A stretch of DNA of 64,000 nt. It comes from RBG-16-64-43 sp035288225. Lineage in GTDB: Bacteria > Chloroflexota > Anaerolineae > Anaerolineales > RBG-16-64-43. Location: positions 59,471 to 123,470 of the forward strand of contig DATEAT010000129.1 in NCBI GenBank assembly GCA_035288225.1, in the 5' to 3' direction. A program made the position numbers and the translations under genes. The notes beneath the pieces are model-generated. The model saw nothing but the letters and a program-made list of their open reading frames with translations, had not been told where the DNA came from and made no database searches. Position 1 is the first letter of the stretch, and every line of letters starts with the position of its first letter. Below, piece after piece: positions 1 through 7,367 of the stretch.

Positions 1-760
1 TCTTCTTGGGGATCGGCCAGTCATCCACCGATTCGATGCGCCCGGCCACCACGCCCCAGCCCTGAGGCGGTACCAGCCACAGCTCGGGGTTGCGTGTCGC
101 GAAGAAGGAATCCTCGCCGACTCGCACCTCGAAATGCAGGTGCGCGCCGGTTACCTTGCCGGTGGCGCCCACCTCTCCGATTTGCTCCCCCGCATGGACA
201 TATTGCCCGACCTTGACGTTGACCGCGCGCATGTGGGCATAGGCGGTGTAGACCGGCTTGCCCTCAAAACCAAAGTCGTGCTGGATAGACACGGCCAGCC
301 CGTAAGGGTCATCGCGATTGGGGTAGTGGCCGAAAAGCCCGTAGCCGGCCCACATGACGACTCCATCGGCCGCCGCCAGCACCGGGTGCCCGCTGGGGGT
401 GGACATGTCGATACCGGAGTGGGTGTGCATGTCATCGAAGTAGTTGCCGCCATAACGGTACTCGGGGTTCGGCCAATTGACCTCGCCCGAGGCGATTGGG
501 CGGGCGAACCAGAAATGGTCTTCCGGGCGGAGTTGGAGCGGAATGCGATAAGGTGGAGGGCGCAATCCCTCCGGGCGCGTGTCGACCGTGAGCGGCATGG
601 GGGCAAGGATCGGTGGTTCGGCCGGGATGGGCGTGGGAGTCTGAAACACCGCGGTGACCTGCGCCGCGGCCGCCGGGGCGGGCGATGCATCCGTCGCAAG
701 CAATGCTTCGCCGCTCATCAAACCCACCACCAGAACAATCAGGCTCAACACATACTTCAT
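1..760 (-). CDS. Secreted M23-family metallopeptidase (3' end outside window)
   Basis: Reading the minus strand from the ATG at 760 gives about 253 residues that run off the left edge. Residues 3-20 form a hydrophobic signal segment, followed by an Ala/Pro/Thr-rich linker. The M23 (LytM-type) zinc ligands are visible as HSGID (H114, D118) and HLHFEV (H207, H209), with a further H176 in YAHM. M23 enzymes are Zn-dependent endopeptidases that usually cut peptidoglycan cross-bridges or peptides outside the membrane. A GGAG-like site lies in the 12-base gap after the lipoprotein gene, so the two are probably co-transcribed. The substrate cannot be read from the sequence. Confidence 0.85.
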   Translation of the reverse strand, partial: MKYVLSLIVLVVGLMSGEALLATDASPAPAAAAQVTAVFQTPTPIPAEPPILAPMPLTVDTRPEGLRPPPYRIPLQLRPEDHFWFARPIASGEVNWPNPEYRYGGNYFDDMHTHSGIDMSTPSGHPVLAAADGVVMWAGYGLFGHYPNRDDPYGLAVSIQHDFGFEGKPVYTAYAHMRAVNVKVGQYVHAGEQIGEVGATGKVTGAHLHFEVRVGEDSFFATRNPELWLVPPQGWGVVAGRIESVDDWPIPKK

Positions 761-771
761 CGAGGCCGCTC

Positions 772-2622
772 CTAATAGGTCGGCGTCGGCCAGCGCGTGT
801 CGCTTGGGCGCGGACCAAACCAGTACTGATAGATGCGCGGCGTCGGCGTGATGGAGGGCGTCGGCGTGAGGAAAGCCTCCAACGGGAAGAGCTCGCCCAT
901 CGCCGCAGCCCAGTCGAGTCCGTCGGCGGCACGGAATTCCCAATAACGAATCCCGGAATAGAAGGAGCGCCAGTTGGCGTCGGCGGCTACCCGCAGCCAG
1001 CCATGTTCAGCGGCGAGCAGGGTGAAATCCTCGTAGTAGCCGGGCGGAAGCGTGCTGCGATAGGCGCCGCCCCGGTCATAATCGGAAGGTGAGCCGGAGG
1101 CGCGCGCTTCGAAATCCCACGGCGCATCGCGCAGCGGTTCGCCCATCGATCCATCCTGGGCACGAGTGCGCAAGTAGAGATGCCAGTAGGTGTATTGTCC
1201 GAGCGGCTCGGGGACGACTTCCAGCCAACCCTGCACAGCCGCGGCACGGGCGATCGCAATCGTGCGCCCAGTGCGGAACCACGAAAGTTCATCCTGCGGC
1301 GGGCGCGGGGCGCCGGGCCCAATCACGGCGCTGTCGAGGGTCCCCAGGAAATCCCACCCGGCGTCCGATTGGATCCTTTGGCGCAGAACTCCAAACCGGT
1401 CGACCACGGAGCTGCTCAGGCGTGCATCCGGCGCCTGAACATTGATGGCGGTCAGAGTCGCACCGAGCGGACCGGCATGCACGGTGGCCGCGGCTGTGGC
1501 GGCCGAGGCGGCCAGTTGGGAGGCGTTGGCCTGCAACCAGTCCGGCAGCGGATCGGACAGAGGTTTGGCTGTCCAACTGATGCCGCCAAGATAGCCTTCC
1601 AGAGGAAGTACCGACGGCGCCAGGACCGAGGTGGGCGGTGCCACCTGCAAGAACGAGGTCAGCGCGCTCGGATAGAAGGAAGAAGCCAATCGGTCGCCGG
1701 TGGGGCTCCAGACCGGGCGCACGCCCTGAGCGGCGGTCTGGGGCGGCGCCTGCAAATCATCCAGGGATTGGACGAACACCCAGCGGTAGCCGTTCTCTAC
1801 CGCGGTAAAGGCGAGGCGCTGCGCGTCCGGGCTGAAAACCGGGTCGCCCTCGTCCACCTCGGCTGTATGGGTCAGCTCGCGTGATTGGAGCGTGTCCAAA
1901 TCGAGAAGATAGAGGTCGGTTCCCTTTTCGCGTCGCGAGGCGAAGGCGATCGAACGGCCTTGCGGCGACCACGAGGGAGCGAATGACGAGAAGGGACCTT
2001 CATCGCACCAGGCAGGTGAGCCGCCCGCGGTTGCGAGAATGCAGATGCTCATGCGCGTGGCGGCGAAGTGCTCGTAGACAATCCACTGGCCATCGGGCGA
2101 CCAGGCGGGACGGCCGTCGTAGTCGAGCGAATCGGTGAGCCGGCGGGTCTCTCCGCTCGCCAGATCGGTCAGGTAGATATCCCAGTTGCCGTCGCGGCGC
2201 GAGGCATAAGCCAGCGCGGTGCCCTGAGGATTGAATGCCGGGTCGCGGTCATCGCTGCCCAGCGCGAGCGGCAATGCATCGGGGCTGCCGAGCGGCAGGA
2301 GAAAAACGGTCGACCGACCATCGCGGCGCAAGGCGTAAGCGATCGTCCCGGACTCGAGCAGGAGGTTGACAGGCGTGGGAACTGAGAGCGACGGTGTGGG
2401 CGGTGGAGGGGTCTGGCTCGCTGTGGGCGAGGGGGACGAGATCGGCTCGGGGGTTGCCGCCGCGGTGAGCGTCAGGTGTTGCGAGTCGACGGTAGGCGAA
2501 CTCGAGGGCGCCTGGCCCCCAAGGAGCCCCGCCAGCGAAGAACCGCACGCGCTGAGCAACAGCCCCAGGCAGCAAATTGCCATCACGTGCGTCGCCAGCG
2601 CGGCGGCCCTTGACGCGGACAT
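772..2622 (-). CDS. Beta-propeller (PD40/TolB-like) lipoprotein
   Basis: 616 residues from the ATG at 2622. A longer frame reaches 2796, but the internal start gives a proper lipoprotein signal with lipobox LLSAC about 27 residues in. A Thr/Pro/Ser linker follows, then at least three PD40/WD40-like blades with SPDGQW and SPQGRS type motifs over roughly residues 95-330. The C-terminal half is a separate domain I do not recognise. Proteins of this architecture sit on the outer face of the membrane; a sensing or scaffolding role is inference. The gene lies directly upstream of the M23 peptidase with 11 bases between them. A TATAAT 6 bases upstream of the ATG suggests a leaderless transcript. Confidence 0.75.
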   Translation of the reverse strand: MSASRAAALATHVMAICCLGLLLSACGSSLAGLLGGQAPSSSPTVDSQHLTLTAAATPEPISSPSPTASQTPPPPTPSLSVPTPVNLLLESGTIAYALRRDGRSTVFLLPLGSPDALPLALGSDDRDPAFNPQGTALAYASRRDGNWDIYLTDLASGETRRLTDSLDYDGRPAWSPDGQWIVYEHFAATRMSICILATAGGSPAWCDEGPFSSFAPSWSPQGRSIAFASRREKGTDLYLLDLDTLQSRELTHTAEVDEGDPVFSPDAQRLAFTAVENGYRWVFVQSLDDLQAPPQTAAQGVRPVWSPTGDRLASSFYPSALTSFLQVAPPTSVLAPSVLPLEGYLGGISWTAKPLSDPLPDWLQANASQLAASAATAAATVHAGPLGATLTAINVQAPDARLSSSVVDRFGVLRQRIQSDAGWDFLGTLDSAVIGPGAPRPPQDELSWFRTGRTIAIARAAAVQGWLEVVPEPLGQYTYWHLYLRTRAQDGSMGEPLRDAPWDFEARASGSPSDYDRGGAYRSTLPPGYYEDFTLLAAEHGWLRVAADANWRSFYSGIRYWEFRAADGLDWAAAMGELFPLEAFLTPTPSITPTPRIYQYWFGPRPSDTRWPTPTY

Positions 2623-2628
2623 GCGCGG

Positions 2629-2634
2629 ATTATA
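2629..2634 (-). promoter_or_regulatory. -10 box of lipoprotein gene, predicted leaderless start
   Basis: TATAAT on the minus strand with six bases between it and the ATG at 2622, so transcription would begin at the start codon. I see no convincing -35 hexamer at the usual distance, which lowers confidence. Confidence 0.45.
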
Positions 2635-2790
2635 CCGTTGGGATTCCAGCCGGCTCTTCGCCGCGAAGGATACTGATGCGCGAGGAAATCGGAGCATCCG
2701 GGTAGCATCCATGGACGGAGGCGACCGTATGTCACAACCGTCGGTTCTTTGGGTGCAACAGCCGTGCCAGGAAGAATCTGTGCTCTGGAT

Positions 2791-3076
2791 CGTCATTCCC
2801 GCGTGGTCCTAGCGGGAATCCAGGAGGTCATCCTTGTCGGCTGACCTGCTGCGAAATTGGGGAAGAAGCGACTTGCAGATCAAGGTCACCGATCACTGGG
2901 TCCCCGCCTCTTGCACGCGGGGACGACGCACAAGATGCTCGTCATTCCCGCGTGGTCCTAGCGGGAATCCAGAAGATCATTCCGGAACCTGACCCTCTCC
3001 GCAATCGGGGTAGGTAGGGCGTGCAGATTACGATCGCCGAACACTGCGTCCCCGCTTGGAACACGCGGGGACGACG
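2791..3076. repeat. REP-like palindrome array, two units of about 149 bp
   Basis: Two kinds of imperfect palindrome alternate. Type a (2791-2824, 2940-2973) starts CGTCATTCCCGCGTGG and ends AGCGGGAATCCAG. Type b (2898-2929, 3047-3076) pairs GTCCCCGC with GCGGGGACGACG. Both a-to-a and b-to-b spacing are 149 bases, and the DNA between also aligns (for example TGCAGAT followed by CGATCAC or CGAACAC). The rest of the gap between 2635 and 3118 shows no gene. The type-a palindrome resembles the REP sequences widespread in bacteria; no transposase is encoded nearby. Confidence 0.8.
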
Positions 3077-3118
3077 CGGGCAGAAACGTCCCCAAGTCCG
3101 TTGTGAAACACGTGAGAG

Positions 3119-3478
3119 TCAATAGTACGAAGAAGGAGGAGCGATCTTGAGGGTGGTCTCTGCTGTATCCTGTGGCGGATCTTCGCCGAACTGCAGCACC
3201 GCCTGCACACGGTGAAGACCAGGCTCGATCTCGCCTCGCACGTGGACCGTAAGCTCTATGTCGTGCGCATCGCTCTCGATTACCGAGAGCGAGCCGGCGA
3301 CGCGGCCGGAAGGGCTAATCACCTCAACATGGAGCGTGGGACGTTCCTGGAAGGGGGTTAGGACGACGCGCAAGTGAATGCGCCGCCCATCGCCGTAAGG
3401 CAGCGCGCTGATCGATGTGATCCGGACTTCATTGCGTGGCCGGCCGTTCGGATTGACAGGCGTGAGATTGAATTCCAT
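3119..3478 (-). CDS. Small conserved-looking protein of unknown function
   Basis: About 119 residues from the ATG at 3478 (a start at 3490 adds four residues, but it overlaps the likely -10). There is no signal peptide or membrane segment. Alternating hydrophobic strands with phrases such as HLRVVLTPF and LHVEVISPSG suggest an all-beta immunoglobulin-like fold, which is my inference from the pattern. Codon use matches the neighbours and the opposite-strand frame gives nothing plausible, so I take it as a real gene. It diverges from fdhD and shares a promoter region with it. I do not recognise the family. Confidence 0.6.
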   Translation of the reverse strand: MEFNLTPVNPNGRPRNEVRITSISALPYGDGRRIHLRVVLTPFQERPTLHVEVISPSGRVAGSLSVIESDAHDIELTVHVRGEIEPGLHRVQAVLQFGEDPPQDTAETTLKIAPPSSYY

Positions 3479-3496
3479 CGTCGGCGGCATTATAAT
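3468..3496 (+). promoter_or_regulatory. fdhD promoter, TTGAAT-17-TATAAT
   Basis: -35 TTGAAT at 3468-3473, a 17-base spacer, and -10 TATAAT at 3491-3496. The -10 lies in ATTATAAT, which also reads TATAAT on the other strand (3494-3489) in front of the divergent small gene. The -35 lies inside that gene's first codons. Confidence 0.6.
3489..3494 (-). promoter_or_regulatory. Minus-strand -10 overlapping the fdhD -10
   Basis: TATAAT read on the minus strand; predicted transcription start about 3482, four bases before the ATG at 3478. It is offset by two bases from the plus-strand -10, so RNA polymerase could bind one site in either direction. No good minus-strand -35 is visible. Confidence 0.45.
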
Positions 3497-3634
3497 TCAC
3501 GCCTTCCCACTCCCGATGTGAACGCGCGCTGTGCACGCCGTGTGCCTCATCGCCCATCACATCTCAGCAATTCACCTGATCTCATTGGCGCCGCCGTATC
3601 GCGCGCTGCGCCCGGCGCGGCTTCAGGCCAGGAC

Positions 3635-4522
3635 ATGTCGCCTCGAAAAGACCGAGATGCTCCGCGCCCTGGGATGCGCGGTGCCGCACCAGCCGAGACA
3701 CCGGGCCGTCGCGAGCCTGCGCCGCGTCCGGATAGCTCGTTCCCCGGCGCGGTGGCAGCAGGCTACCAGCTTTATGAAGAAGGATCCTGGCGCGAGGCGC
3801 CGGGCGGCCTGGTTGTAGAGGAATTCGAGTTGTGCCTATATGTCAACGGCCAGGAATTAGCGACCATGGCGGCCACGCCGGTCGACCAGGAAGTACTCGG
3901 GCTGGGGTTCCTGGCCAACCAGGGGCTGATCCAAAGCCTGGCCGAAGTGCGCGAGTTGCACTTGAGCCACGAAGGCTCATGCGTCGACATCTGGCTCGAC
4001 CACGACATCGACCCACCGACGCGCAAGGTGCTGACCTCCGGTTGCAGTGGAGGCATCACCTTCGGCACTCTGGTTCAGCGGCTGGTTCCACTGCAGGCCA
4101 GCCCGGGCATGTCGGTGGATGACATCGTGGCCGGCATGGCGGCGCTGCAGAGGGCGGGAGTGCTTTACCCCCATACGCGCGGCGTTCACACCTCCATTCT
4201 GTGGCGAGGCGGCCAGGTGCTGGCCTCGGCCGAGGATGTCGGCCGCCACAACACGCTCGACAAACTGCGCGGGCACTGTCTGCGTGGCGGCATCGACCCG
4301 CAAGGCGCGTGCCTGATATCCACCGGGCGCATCAGCAGCGAGATGATCACCAAAGCGGCGCGCATGGGTTGCCCGGTTGTCGTCTCGCGCACCTCCGCCA
4401 CCAGCCTGTCGGTCGCCCTGGCCCGCGAGTGGAACATCACTCTGGTCGGGTATCTGCGCTCGCACCCTGGGCGACAGGGGCGCATGCTGGTCTACAGCCA
4501 CCCGCAACGCATTCTGGCCTGA
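3635..4522 (+). CDS. fdhD: FdhD, sulfur carrier for formate dehydrogenase maturation
   Basis: About 295 residues. FdhD passes sulfur from a cysteine desulfurase to the molybdenum cofactor of formate dehydrogenase in the cytoplasm. Family blocks are clear: TSGCSGGITFG with the conserved sulfur-carrying Cys position, DVGRHNTLDKL, GRISSEMITKAA, SRTSATSLSVALA and the YSHPQR terminus. This protein has one Cys in the loop where the E. coli protein has CxxC. The start at 3635 is a choice; the frame stays open to 3374, and the first 40 residues are low-complexity Pro/Arg-rich. A promoter at 3468-3496 predicts a leader of about 130 bases. No formate dehydrogenase subunit is in the window; its client must be elsewhere. 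Confidence 0.88.
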   Translation: MSPRKDRDAPRPGMRGAAPAETPGRREPAPRPDSSFPGAVAAGYQLYEEGSWREAPGGLVVEEFELCLYVNGQELATMAATPVDQEVLGLGFLANQGLIQSLAEVRELHLSHEGSCVDIWLDHDIDPPTRKVLTSGCSGGITFGTLVQRLVPLQASPGMSVDDIVAGMAALQRAGVLYPHTRGVHTSILWRGGQVLASAEDVGRHNTLDKLRGHCLRGGIDPQGACLISTGRISSEMITKAARMGCPVVVSRTSATSLSVALAREWNITLVGYLRSHPGRQGRMLVYSHPQRILA

Positions 4523-4642
4523 GGCCCGGCGCCGCTCGCCCTAAGCGAGGCTGCGCCCGAGAAAAATGCCTGTGCTACAATCTCTGGACACGCCATGCGC
4601 GCACTCCCCGCGCACATTTGGGGAGTGAAGCTGGAGGCGGAG

Positions 4643-5173
4643 ATGATTGAAGTATCGATCGACAGCATTCGCGTGCACCTCGTGTCGCAGAGCCGCGTGG
4701 TCGTCCTCAAAGAGCTCACGGCCGAGCGCTTCCTGCCGATATGGATCGGACCCTTCGAGGCGGATGCCATTGCCATGAGCCTGCAAGATGTGGAAGCGGC
4801 CCGCCCCATGACCCACGACTTGCTCAAGAGTGTGTTGCAGCAACTGGGCGCCGAGACCGTGCGCATAGAAATCCATGACCTGCGCGAGGATGTGTTTTAC
4901 GCACGCATTATCGTGCGTGTCGATGGGCGCGAGGCGGAAATCGACTCGCGCCCATCGGATGCGCTGGCATTGGCGGTGCGCGTGCGGGCGCCGGTGTTTG
5001 TGGAGGAAAGCGTAATGGATCGGGCGGGGGTCGTACCCGAGGCCGACGCGCGCGAGGGTGCACCCGAGGCCGAAGGCGAAGGCGCCGGGAGCGACGACCG
5101 GCTTTCGGTCTTCAAGGACTTCGTCGAGAAGCTTGACCTCGACGACATTCCCCCCGACGAAACGAAAAGCTAG
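4643..5173 (+). CDS. Bifunctional nuclease (BFN/DUF151) family protein
   Basis: 176 residues from the ATG at 4643, which has a GGAGGCGGAG site just upstream; the frame extends to 4595 without a better start. The BFN/DUF151 core is plain: RVVVLKE, FLPIWIGPFEADAIA, RPMTHDLL and SRPSDALALAVR. Members have been reported as DNase/RNase or remain uncharacterised. The last 45 residues are acidic (many Asp/Glu). The gene precedes dnaB by 95 bases on the same strand. A TACAAT at 4576-4581 may be its -10, but no -35 is evident. Confidence 0.85.
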   Translation: MIEVSIDSIRVHLVSQSRVVVLKELTAERFLPIWIGPFEADAIAMSLQDVEAARPMTHDLLKSVLQQLGAETVRIEIHDLREDVFYARIIVRVDGREAEIDSRPSDALALAVRVRAPVFVEESVMDRAGVVPEADAREGAPEAEGEGAGSDDRLSVFKDFVEKLDLDDIPPDETKS

Positions 5174-5268
5174 CTCAGCCAGGCGCAGCCCGCCCGGCGG
5201 GCGCGCGACCCTTGGCGGCCGCACAGCGGGGACCCGCGGATGCGGCCGCGTTGCTCACCCTGCAGACC

Positions 5269-6675
5269 ATGACAGAGCGAGAGACTTTCATTCCCTCCGA
5301 ATCCACACCCCAGCCGGCGGGCGGCCCGATCGTCGCCCCGCACAGCCGCGAGGCCGAAGAGGCCCTGCTCGGGTCGGTGCTCATCAACCCTGAGGCCTAC
5401 TATGAGGTGGCTTCTTTCCTTGGGCCGGGCGATTTCTACCTGCACCGCAACGGCTGGGTGTGGGAGGCCTTCCATCAACTCGTGGAAAAACGGGTGCCCA
5501 TCGATGTGATGACCGTGGCCCAGGAGTTGGAACGCGCAGGGCGGCTGGCCGAAGCCGGCGGCCCGGCCTTCTTGGCCGCGCTCATGGACAACGTGCCCAG
5601 CTCGCTGCACGCCGAAGCTTACGGCCGGTTGGTCGAAGAGCAGGCCGTGCGCCGCAAGCTGCTCGCGGCCGCGAGCGTGGTGGCCAGGCAGGCGCACGAT
5701 ACAGGGGTGCCCATCGAAGATGTGATGGGCGAGGCCGAGAAGGCCATCTTCGACGTCAGCCAGCGTCGCCTGGCGCGCGACGTGGAGCCCATTGGGCGCG
5801 TCATCAGTGAATACTACGACCGCGTCGAGTACCTCTCGCGCGCCCCCGAAGACGAGGCCTACGGCATCCCCAGCGGGTTTATCGACTTGGACCGCAAGCT
5901 GGGCGGGCTGCAGCGCTCGGACCTGATCATCGTGGCCGGGCGCCCAGGGCAGGGCAAATCGGCGATGCTGCTGTCGATCGCCAAGAACGCCGCCCAGCTC
6001 TATCGCAAGCACGTGGGCGTGTTTTCCCTCGAGATGTCGCGCGAGCAGTTGGTGCAGCGCCTCATCTCGCAAGAATCTGGCATCGATTCGCACCGCATGC
6101 GGCTGGGGCGCATCGAAGAGGACGAATGGCCGCGCTTCACCCACGCGGCCAGCGTGCTGAGCGAACTGCAGATCTTCCTCGACGACACGCCGGCGCTCAC
6201 GCCGCTGCAGTTGCGCAGCAAGTGCCGCCGCCTGCACCTGGAGTTCAACCTGGACCTGGTGGTGGTGGACTACCTGCAGCTCATGGGCACCGACTTCCGC
6301 ACTGAGAATCGCGTGCAGGAAGTCTCGCTCATCTCGCGCAGCTTGAAGGCTTTGGCGCGAGAGCTCAACGTCCCGGTGCTGGCTGCGGCCCAACTTTCGC
6401 GGGCGGTGGAGCAGCGCTCCGACCGCCGGCCGGTGCTCTCGGACTTGCGCGAATCCGGAAGCCTCGAGCAAGATGCCGACGTGGTGCTGTTCATCCACCG
6501 CAATGATCCCTACGTTTCCGAGGAAGACCGGACCAACGTCACCGAGATCATCATCTCCAAACACCGCCATGGGCCGACAGGCAGCGTGGAACTCATCTTC
6601 CTGCCGACGCTGGCTCGATTCGAAAACGCCGCCACGCGCGGTATGGATGGCGCACCGACCGCCAGAAGCAAATGA
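5269..6675 (+). CDS. dnaB: Replicative DNA helicase DnaB
   Basis: 468 residues from the ATG at 5269, which begins MTERETF before the conserved HSREAEEALLGSVL; a TTG at 5212 would add 19 atypical residues. DnaB is the hexameric 5'-3' helicase at the replication fork. The N-terminal collar domain (about 20-130) is followed by the RecA-like motor with Walker A GRPGQGKSA near residue 224, Walker B LVVVDYLQLMG, and the DLRESGSLEQDAD block. No intein is present and the length is normal. The stop codon overlaps the next start (ATGA), so it is translationally coupled to the DnaD-like gene. Confidence 0.95.
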   Translation: MTERETFIPSESTPQPAGGPIVAPHSREAEEALLGSVLINPEAYYEVASFLGPGDFYLHRNGWVWEAFHQLVEKRVPIDVMTVAQELERAGRLAEAGGPAFLAALMDNVPSSLHAEAYGRLVEEQAVRRKLLAAASVVARQAHDTGVPIEDVMGEAEKAIFDVSQRRLARDVEPIGRVISEYYDRVEYLSRAPEDEAYGIPSGFIDLDRKLGGLQRSDLIIVAGRPGQGKSAMLLSIAKNAAQLYRKHVGVFSLEMSREQLVQRLISQESGIDSHRMRLGRIEEDEWPRFTHAASVLSELQIFLDDTPALTPLQLRSKCRRLHLEFNLDLVVVDYLQLMGTDFRTENRVQEVSLISRSLKALARELNVPVLAAAQLSRAVEQRSDRRPVLSDLRESGSLEQDADVVLFIHRNDPYVSEEDRTNVTEIIISKHRHGPTGSVELIFLPTLARFENAATRGMDGAPTARSK

Positions 6676-7367
6676 AGCGTTTCGAGGGCTTTCGCGACGG
6701 GCCCGTGGGCTGGGTGTCGCTGCCCGAACCCTTCTTCAGTGAGCTGCTTCCAGCCATCGACGAGCTGGCGGAGCTCAAGCTCACGCTGTATGTGATGTGG
6801 GCCCTCTCCCGCCAGGAAGGCGAACCGAGGTATCTTCTGCACGCGGATCTCGCCGCCGATCCGGTATTGCGCGAGGCGTTGGTGGAAGAAGGCCGCGACG
6901 GCGGCGAGCGGCTTGAACATGCTATGGAGCGCGCATTGGCGCGTGGAGTTCTCCTTCGCGGGAAGCCAGCCGGGGGCGGGGCGCAGGTGATCTTCCTGAA
7001 CACCGCGCGCGGACGGGCGGCCGCGGAGGGCCTGGAGCGGGGGGATTGGCAGCCGGAAGCGGAGCGAGGTGCGGCTCGCCCGGTCCATCTGGAGCGGCCC
7101 AACATCTTCGCAATCTACGAAGAGAACATCGGTGCGCTGACGCCGGTGATGGCGGACATCTTGCGGGATGCCGAGCAGGCTTACCCGGCCGCATGGATCG
7201 AGGAAGCGATGCACCTGGCCGTGGAAAGCAACGCGCGATCGTGGCGCTATATCGCCGCAATCCTCGAGCGGTGGAAGACCGAGGGGCGCGGCGGCCAGGA
7301 GCCCGGAGCGGAAAAAGGCGGGCGACGCTATGTCGAAGGCGAACTCAAAGATTTCATCGAGCACTGA
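6672..7367 (+). CDS. DnaD/DnaB_2-like replication initiation protein
   Basis: 231 residues, starting in the dnaB stop codon. The N-terminal half (about 1-110) looks like the winged-helix part of DnaD-family proteins. The C-terminal block from about 140 holds the family signature: IFAIYEENIGALTP (the YxxxIG element), then ARSWRYIAAILERW. In Firmicutes such proteins help load the helicase at origins. Position between dnaB and an AAA+ loader supports that role here. It ends 38 bases into the following gene. Similarity is to a short diverged domain, so the name is family level only. Confidence 0.72.
   Translation: MKRFEGFRDGPVGWVSLPEPFFSELLPAIDELAELKLTLYVMWALSRQEGEPRYLLHADLAADPVLREALVEEGRDGGERLEHAMERALARGVLLRGKPAGGGAQVIFLNTARGRAAAEGLERGDWQPEAERGAARPVHLERPNIFAIYEENIGALTPVMADILRDAEQAYPAAWIEEAMHLAVESNARSWRYIAAILERWKTEGRGGQEPGAEKGGRRYVEGELKDFIEH

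Noticed and set aside
4537..4551. Hairpin CTCGC-CCTAA-GCGAG after fdhD as terminator
   Set aside because: Only 5 bp and no T-tract.
5170..6570. 466-residue ORF opposite dnaB
   Set aside because: Antisense to a certain dnaB; low-complexity His/Arg/Gln composition.
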